A DNA stretch of 42,301 nucleotides from Gemmatimonadota bacterium (GTDB lineage Bacteria > Gemmatimonadota > Gemmatimonadetes > Gemmatimonadales > Gemmatimonadaceae): contig JARIEV010000013.1 in assembly GCA_031127225.1 (NCBI GenBank), forward strand, positions 1 through 42,301, written 5' to 3'. The position numbers and the translations under genes are program-made. The notes beneath the pieces are model-generated. The model worked only from the letters and a program-made list of their open reading frames with translations, did no database searches and was not told the DNA's origin. Positions 38,904 to 42,301 of this stretch are shown here, in pieces. The first letter of the stretch is position 1; each line of letters starts with the position of its first letter.

Positions 38904-39616
38904 GGTGTGGGGAGGAGCTGCGAGGCCGGTCCCCGACGAGCCATCGCGCCCTGCGAGAGTTCGACCACCGTGTCGGCGACGGCGCGGGCGAAGTCGACAT
39001 CGTGCGTGACGACGAGCAATCCACGCCCCTGCGCGGCCAGCGCGCGCAGCGAATCGGCGAGGGCGGTGCGCCGCGCTGGATCGAGGGCGGAGGTGGGTTC
39101 GTCCATGAGCAACAGCTGCGGATCGGGGGCGAGGGCGCGCGCGATGGCCACGCGCTGTGCCTCACCGCCGGACAGCTGCTTCGGGTAGGCATTGGCGCGC
39201 GCGGCGACGCCGAGCGAGTCGAGCAGGCGGGTGGCGGTGGCCAGCGCGTCGGCGCGTGAGACGCCCAACGCGTGCACTGGTGCGAGCATGACGTTTTCGA
39301 GTGCCGTGAGGTGCTCGAAGAGGGCGTGGCTCTGGAAGACCACGCCGACCCGGCGCCGCAGGGTGCGCAGCCGTGATTCCGGGGGAAGCGGCCCCGGGGC
39401 GAGGTGCACGTCGCCGATGGCCACGGTGCCAGCGGAAAACGGTTGCAGCGCCGCGATGACGCGCAGCACTGTGCTCTTGCCGGCGCCGGAGACGCCCATG
39501 AGCGCGCACACCTCACCGGCGGCGACATCGAGGTCGACGCCGCGCAGCACGGGGTGTGTGCCGCGGACGGCCTGCAGGGCGCGGACGCGCAGGGCAGTCG
39601 ATGTCATCCGGCTCAT
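38900..39616 (-). CDS. Polar amino acid ABC transporter ATP-binding protein (GlnQ/HisP-like)
   Basis: GVSGAGKS, LSGGEAQRVAIARALAPDPQLLLMDEPTSALDP; start at MSRMTST; ATGA overlaps with both neighbours. Confidence 0.92.
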   Translation of the reverse strand: MSRMTSTALRVRALQAVRGTHPVLRGVDLDVAAGEVCALMGVSGAGKSTVLRVIAALQPFSAGTVAIGDVHLAPGPLPPESRLRTLRRRVGVVFQSHALFEHLTALENVMLAPVHALGVSRADALATATRLLDSLGVAARANAYPKQLSGGEAQRVAIARALAPDPQLLLMDEPTSALDPARRTALADSLRALAAQGRGLLVVTHDVDFARAVADTVVELSQGAMARRGPASQLLPTP

Positions 39617-41160
39617 GCCACCCGCCAGCGCCGTTCGAGCCGCTGCGCCATGTGCGAGAGCGGCAGCGACATGGCGAGGTACACGAGGGCACAGAGCGCC
39701 CCGGGAATGGCCCAGCTCCCGGCGTTGGTGGCGTAGATCGCGGTCTGCTTGGTGAGTTCGACCACCGTGATCACCGACACCAGAGAGGAATCCTTGAGGA
39801 GTGCGACGAAATCGTTGGTCATCGGCGCGAGCGCGAGTCGCAGCGCCTGCGGACCGCGCACCAGCCGCAGAATCTGCAGCTCCGAGAGCCCGAGGGTGCG
39901 TGCCGCTTCGAGTTGCAGCACCGGGATCGCCTCGAGAGCAGCGCGATAAATCTCCGATTCGTAGGCAGCGTAGTTGAGGCCGAGGCCGATCACGGCGGCC
40001 GCGAACGCCGGCAGCCGCACCACGTCCGAGAGCCCGTAGTACAGCACAAACAGCTGCAGTAGCACCGGGGTGCCGCGGATGACTTCGACGTACACGGTGA
40101 GCAGCAGCCGCACCGGTCGCGCGCCGTACACGCGTCCGGCCGCCACGAGGACGCCCATCGTGACGGCAAGCGCCATCGCGAGCAGCGACAGCAGCAGCGT
40201 GATCGCGGCGGCGCGCAGCAGCGCGGGGAGGTACGTCGCCATCGAGGCGGCGGCCGTGGGTATCGGTACCGCCGTCGGGGTGGCCGTCGGGGTGCCGGGT
40301 GGCGCGGGGGCGTCGGCCAACAGCCGTTGCTGGTACTGCGCCTGCTGCGCGTCCCACACGTTCCACGTGCGGAAGACACGCTCCAGCGACCCGTCACGCA
40401 TGCGCGCGCGCAGGGTGGCGTTGACGCTGTCGCGCAGCGCCGTGTCACCGGCGGCCATCACCGCCACGTAGCGTCCGCGCGCCAGCGGTGCGGGCTGAAT
40501 CACGAAGCCGCCGATGCGGCGCAGCGACCGTTCGGCCAGCACGTGGTCCAGCAGCACCGCGTCCACGCGGCCGCTCACGAGATCGCTGTACGGGTGCACG
40601 TCGTCGTCGTACGACACCGGCACCACGCCGTGCGTGCGTTGCGCGTCCAGCAGCATGTCCCACGCCATGGTGGCGCCGAGGGTGGCCACCCGTCGGCCAC
40701 GCAGATCGGTCAGTGTGTGCACGCGGGCGCTGTCGGCGGCGCGGACGGCCAGGACTTCGCGGAATTCGTAGTACGGGAGCGACACGGCGAAGCGCGTGTG
40801 CAGCACCGGCCGGTCCTCGAGCCCCGACATCCCGATGGCAACGTCGCCGCGTGCCACCGACGGTTCGATCGAGGCCCACGCCACCTGCACGAACTGTGGG
40901 GTGCGGCCCAATCCCTGCGCGATCATGGACGCGATCTCCACGTCGAAGCCGCGCACGCGCGCCGGATCAGCCGCGTCGGCCTCCACGAACGGCGCCCCCC
41001 CCTCGGCATCGCCGCCCCAGCGCAGGGGCGGCAACCCGGCCGGTGGTGTTGCCGTCGCCGACACACGGCCGCTGGGCACCGCGGGAGGCGATCCGCTGCA
41101 CGACCCAGCCACGAGGCCGAGCGCGGCCAGCAACAGCATCCGCATGGGAGTTCGGTTCAT
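39613..41160 (-). CDS. Polar amino acid ABC transporter fusion: substrate-binding domain plus permease
   Basis: N-terminal signal and SBP (RGFDVEIASMIAQGLGRTPQFVQVAWASIEPSVARGDVAIGMSGLEDRP); C-terminal permease with EAARTLGLSELQILRLVRGPQALRLALAPMTNDFVALLKDSSLVSVI. Confidence 0.92.
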   Translation of the reverse strand: MNRTPMRMLLLAALGLVAGSCSGSPPAVPSGRVSATATPPAGLPPLRWGGDAEGGAPFVEADAADPARVRGFDVEIASMIAQGLGRTPQFVQVAWASIEPSVARGDVAIGMSGLEDRPVLHTRFAVSLPYYEFREVLAVRAADSARVHTLTDLRGRRVATLGATMAWDMLLDAQRTHGVVPVSYDDDVHPYSDLVSGRVDAVLLDHVLAERSLRRIGGFVIQPAPLARGRYVAVMAAGDTALRDSVNATLRARMRDGSLERVFRTWNVWDAQQAQYQQRLLADAPAPPGTPTATPTAVPIPTAAASMATYLPALLRAAAITLLLSLLAMALAVTMGVLVAAGRVYGARPVRLLLTVYVEVIRGTPVLLQLFVLYYGLSDVVRLPAFAAAVIGLGLNYAAYESEIYRAALEAIPVLQLEAARTLGLSELQILRLVRGPQALRLALAPMTNDFVALLKDSSLVSVITVVELTKQTAIYATNAGSWAIPGALCALVYLAMSLPLSHMAQRLERRWRVA

Positions 41161-41240
41161 GGAGAGAGGCGGTCAGGGACGAGCACGCCGGCGCAAGTTA
41201 TCGTGCGCGGGAGCATTTCGGCGCCCAAGTATCTTGCGAT

Positions 41241-41888
41241 GTGAATCAGATTCCCACGACGCGCCCAGTGCGCCTCGACGTGCAGTTCACGGTCCTGCAC
41301 CCCGACAAGTCGCCCGCCGCCGGCGTCCCGATCCGCGTCGTCCTCGGCACCGCCGGCGACTGGCAGGCACCCACGGCCGGGATCGCGCTGATCACCGACG
41401 CCGACGGCACTGTCCAGCTCACGGCCCCGGTGGTGCTCGAGTCGCGCCGCCGTCCGGTGCCGTCGGGGTTCTTCGCGCGGCTGATGGCGACGCGCGAGAT
41501 GACCCGGCAGCTGCAATTCGGGTTGGCCCTCGAGTACGCCGGTCGGCACTGGCTGTCGGCGATCAGCGTCGATCGCCGTGCCGGCGGGGCCAGCGCGCGG
41601 CTGGATCCCATGCGGGTCTTCGGGCGCGCCTCCGACGGCCGCTACACCGACGACGTCCCGCTGCACGACGGCACGTGGCACAAGCGACTGCCGACTGGCA
41701 AGGTCGCCGCGCTCCCCGGCTTCACGGTCCTCTCCACCACCCTCGACCCTGACCCCACGGCCGACCCGGCGGATTACGCCTGCTGGCGTCTGCGAGCGAC
41801 GGTGCAGCAGTGGGAGCCCTATGTCGTGTCACCGCTCGACAGCCGACGGGACGACGCACGGCGGGACGAGGGAATGTTGCGGGGGTAA
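41241..41888 (+). CDS. Hypothetical protein
   Basis: Good codon-position pattern; GTG start right after a TATCTT -10-like hexamer; no family recognised. Confidence 0.7.
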   Translation: MNQIPTTRPVRLDVQFTVLHPDKSPAAGVPIRVVLGTAGDWQAPTAGIALITDADGTVQLTAPVVLESRRRPVPSGFFARLMATREMTRQLQFGLALEYAGRHWLSAISVDRRAGGASARLDPMRVFGRASDGRYTDDVPLHDGTWHKRLPTGKVAALPGFTVLSTTLDPDPTADPADYACWRLRATVQQWEPYVVSPLDSRRDDARRDEGMLRG

Positions 41889-41894
41889 GACGCG

Positions 41895-42301
41895 CTAGGC
41901 CGGTGGTCCGATGGGGTGGCCTGACGGTGCGCCCTCGGTGAGCCGCAGCTCCCACGTCTCGCCCAGCTGCTCCGGTCCGAACAGTGCGTGCGGCTCCGTC
42001 CCGGTGAGGCGGAACCCCTCGGCCACATAAATGGCGCGCGCCGCCGTGAGCACGGCGTTGGTCCACAGCACCAGGCGCGTGTAGCCCATCTCCCGTGCGG
42101 CGGCGATACAGGCGCGGACCAGCGCTGTGCCGACGCCCAGTCCACGCGCCGTGGGTTCGACATACAGCAGGCGCAGCTTCGCGGTCGTCGAGTCGGCGCT
42201 CGCCAGAAACACCGAGCCGATGATCTCGCCGTCGCGCTCGGCGATCCACGCGCGCTCGCGTGTCGCGTCGTAATCACGCAGAAAATCGGCGATCACGCGT
42301 G
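41895..42301 (-). CDS. GNAT acetyltransferase domain, truncated by window end; possibly C-terminus of a MarR-GNAT fusion
   Basis: IIGSVFLASADSTTAKLRLLYVEPTARGLGVGTALVRACIAAAREMGYTRLVLWTNAVLTAARAIYVAEGFRL; reading frame open to the window end. Confidence 0.85.
   Translation of the reverse strand, partial: RVIADFLRDYDATRERAWIAERDGEIIGSVFLASADSTTAKLRLLYVEPTARGLGVGTALVRACIAAAREMGYTRLVLWTNAVLTAARAIYVAEGFRLTGTEPHALFGPEQLGETWELRLTEGAPSGHPIGPPA

Overview
This 42.3-kb window comes from a very GC-rich, densely coded bacterial chromosome. Protein content and style (VPS10/sortilin-like secreted propellers, DUF5916 proteins, PknB-type kinases with TolB-like/TPR tails, Gly-rich insertions) suggest Gemmatimonadota, but that is inference. 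I count about 31 CDSs. Core genes include PEP carboxylase, formate-THF ligase, BCAA aminotransferase, an MsbA-type ABC exporter, two DEAD-box helicases and a YigZ/IMPACT protein. Accessory genes include a soluble acyl-ACP desaturase, patatin lipoprotein, sulfite-oxidase-like Mo protein, Ig-like surface lipoprotein, Ser/Thr kinase, diheme CytoC_RC-like cytochrome, SET-domain methyltransferase and an exported amidase. I saw no rRNA, tRNA, CRISPR, transposase or phage genes. The most notable signals are: (1) a co-directional minus-strand block (28.9-41.2 kb) in which a fused substrate-binding/permease ABC importer and its ATPase overlap, by ATGA junctions, a barrel-less plug/carboxypeptidase-regulatory surface protein, followed by a DUF5916 protein, a VPS10-like propeller, a dehydrogenase and an amidase; (2) short 11-15 bp tandem repeats that recur at or next to stop codons of several unrelated genes; (3) long perfect hairpins at convergent gene ends, including one 16-bp palindrome holding both stop codons; (4) a TCGCACG motif repeated three times at exactly 32-bp spacing in the leader of the Ig-like lipoprotein gene; (5) several apparently leaderless starts. 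The large overlapping antisense ORFs look like GC-rich artefacts.
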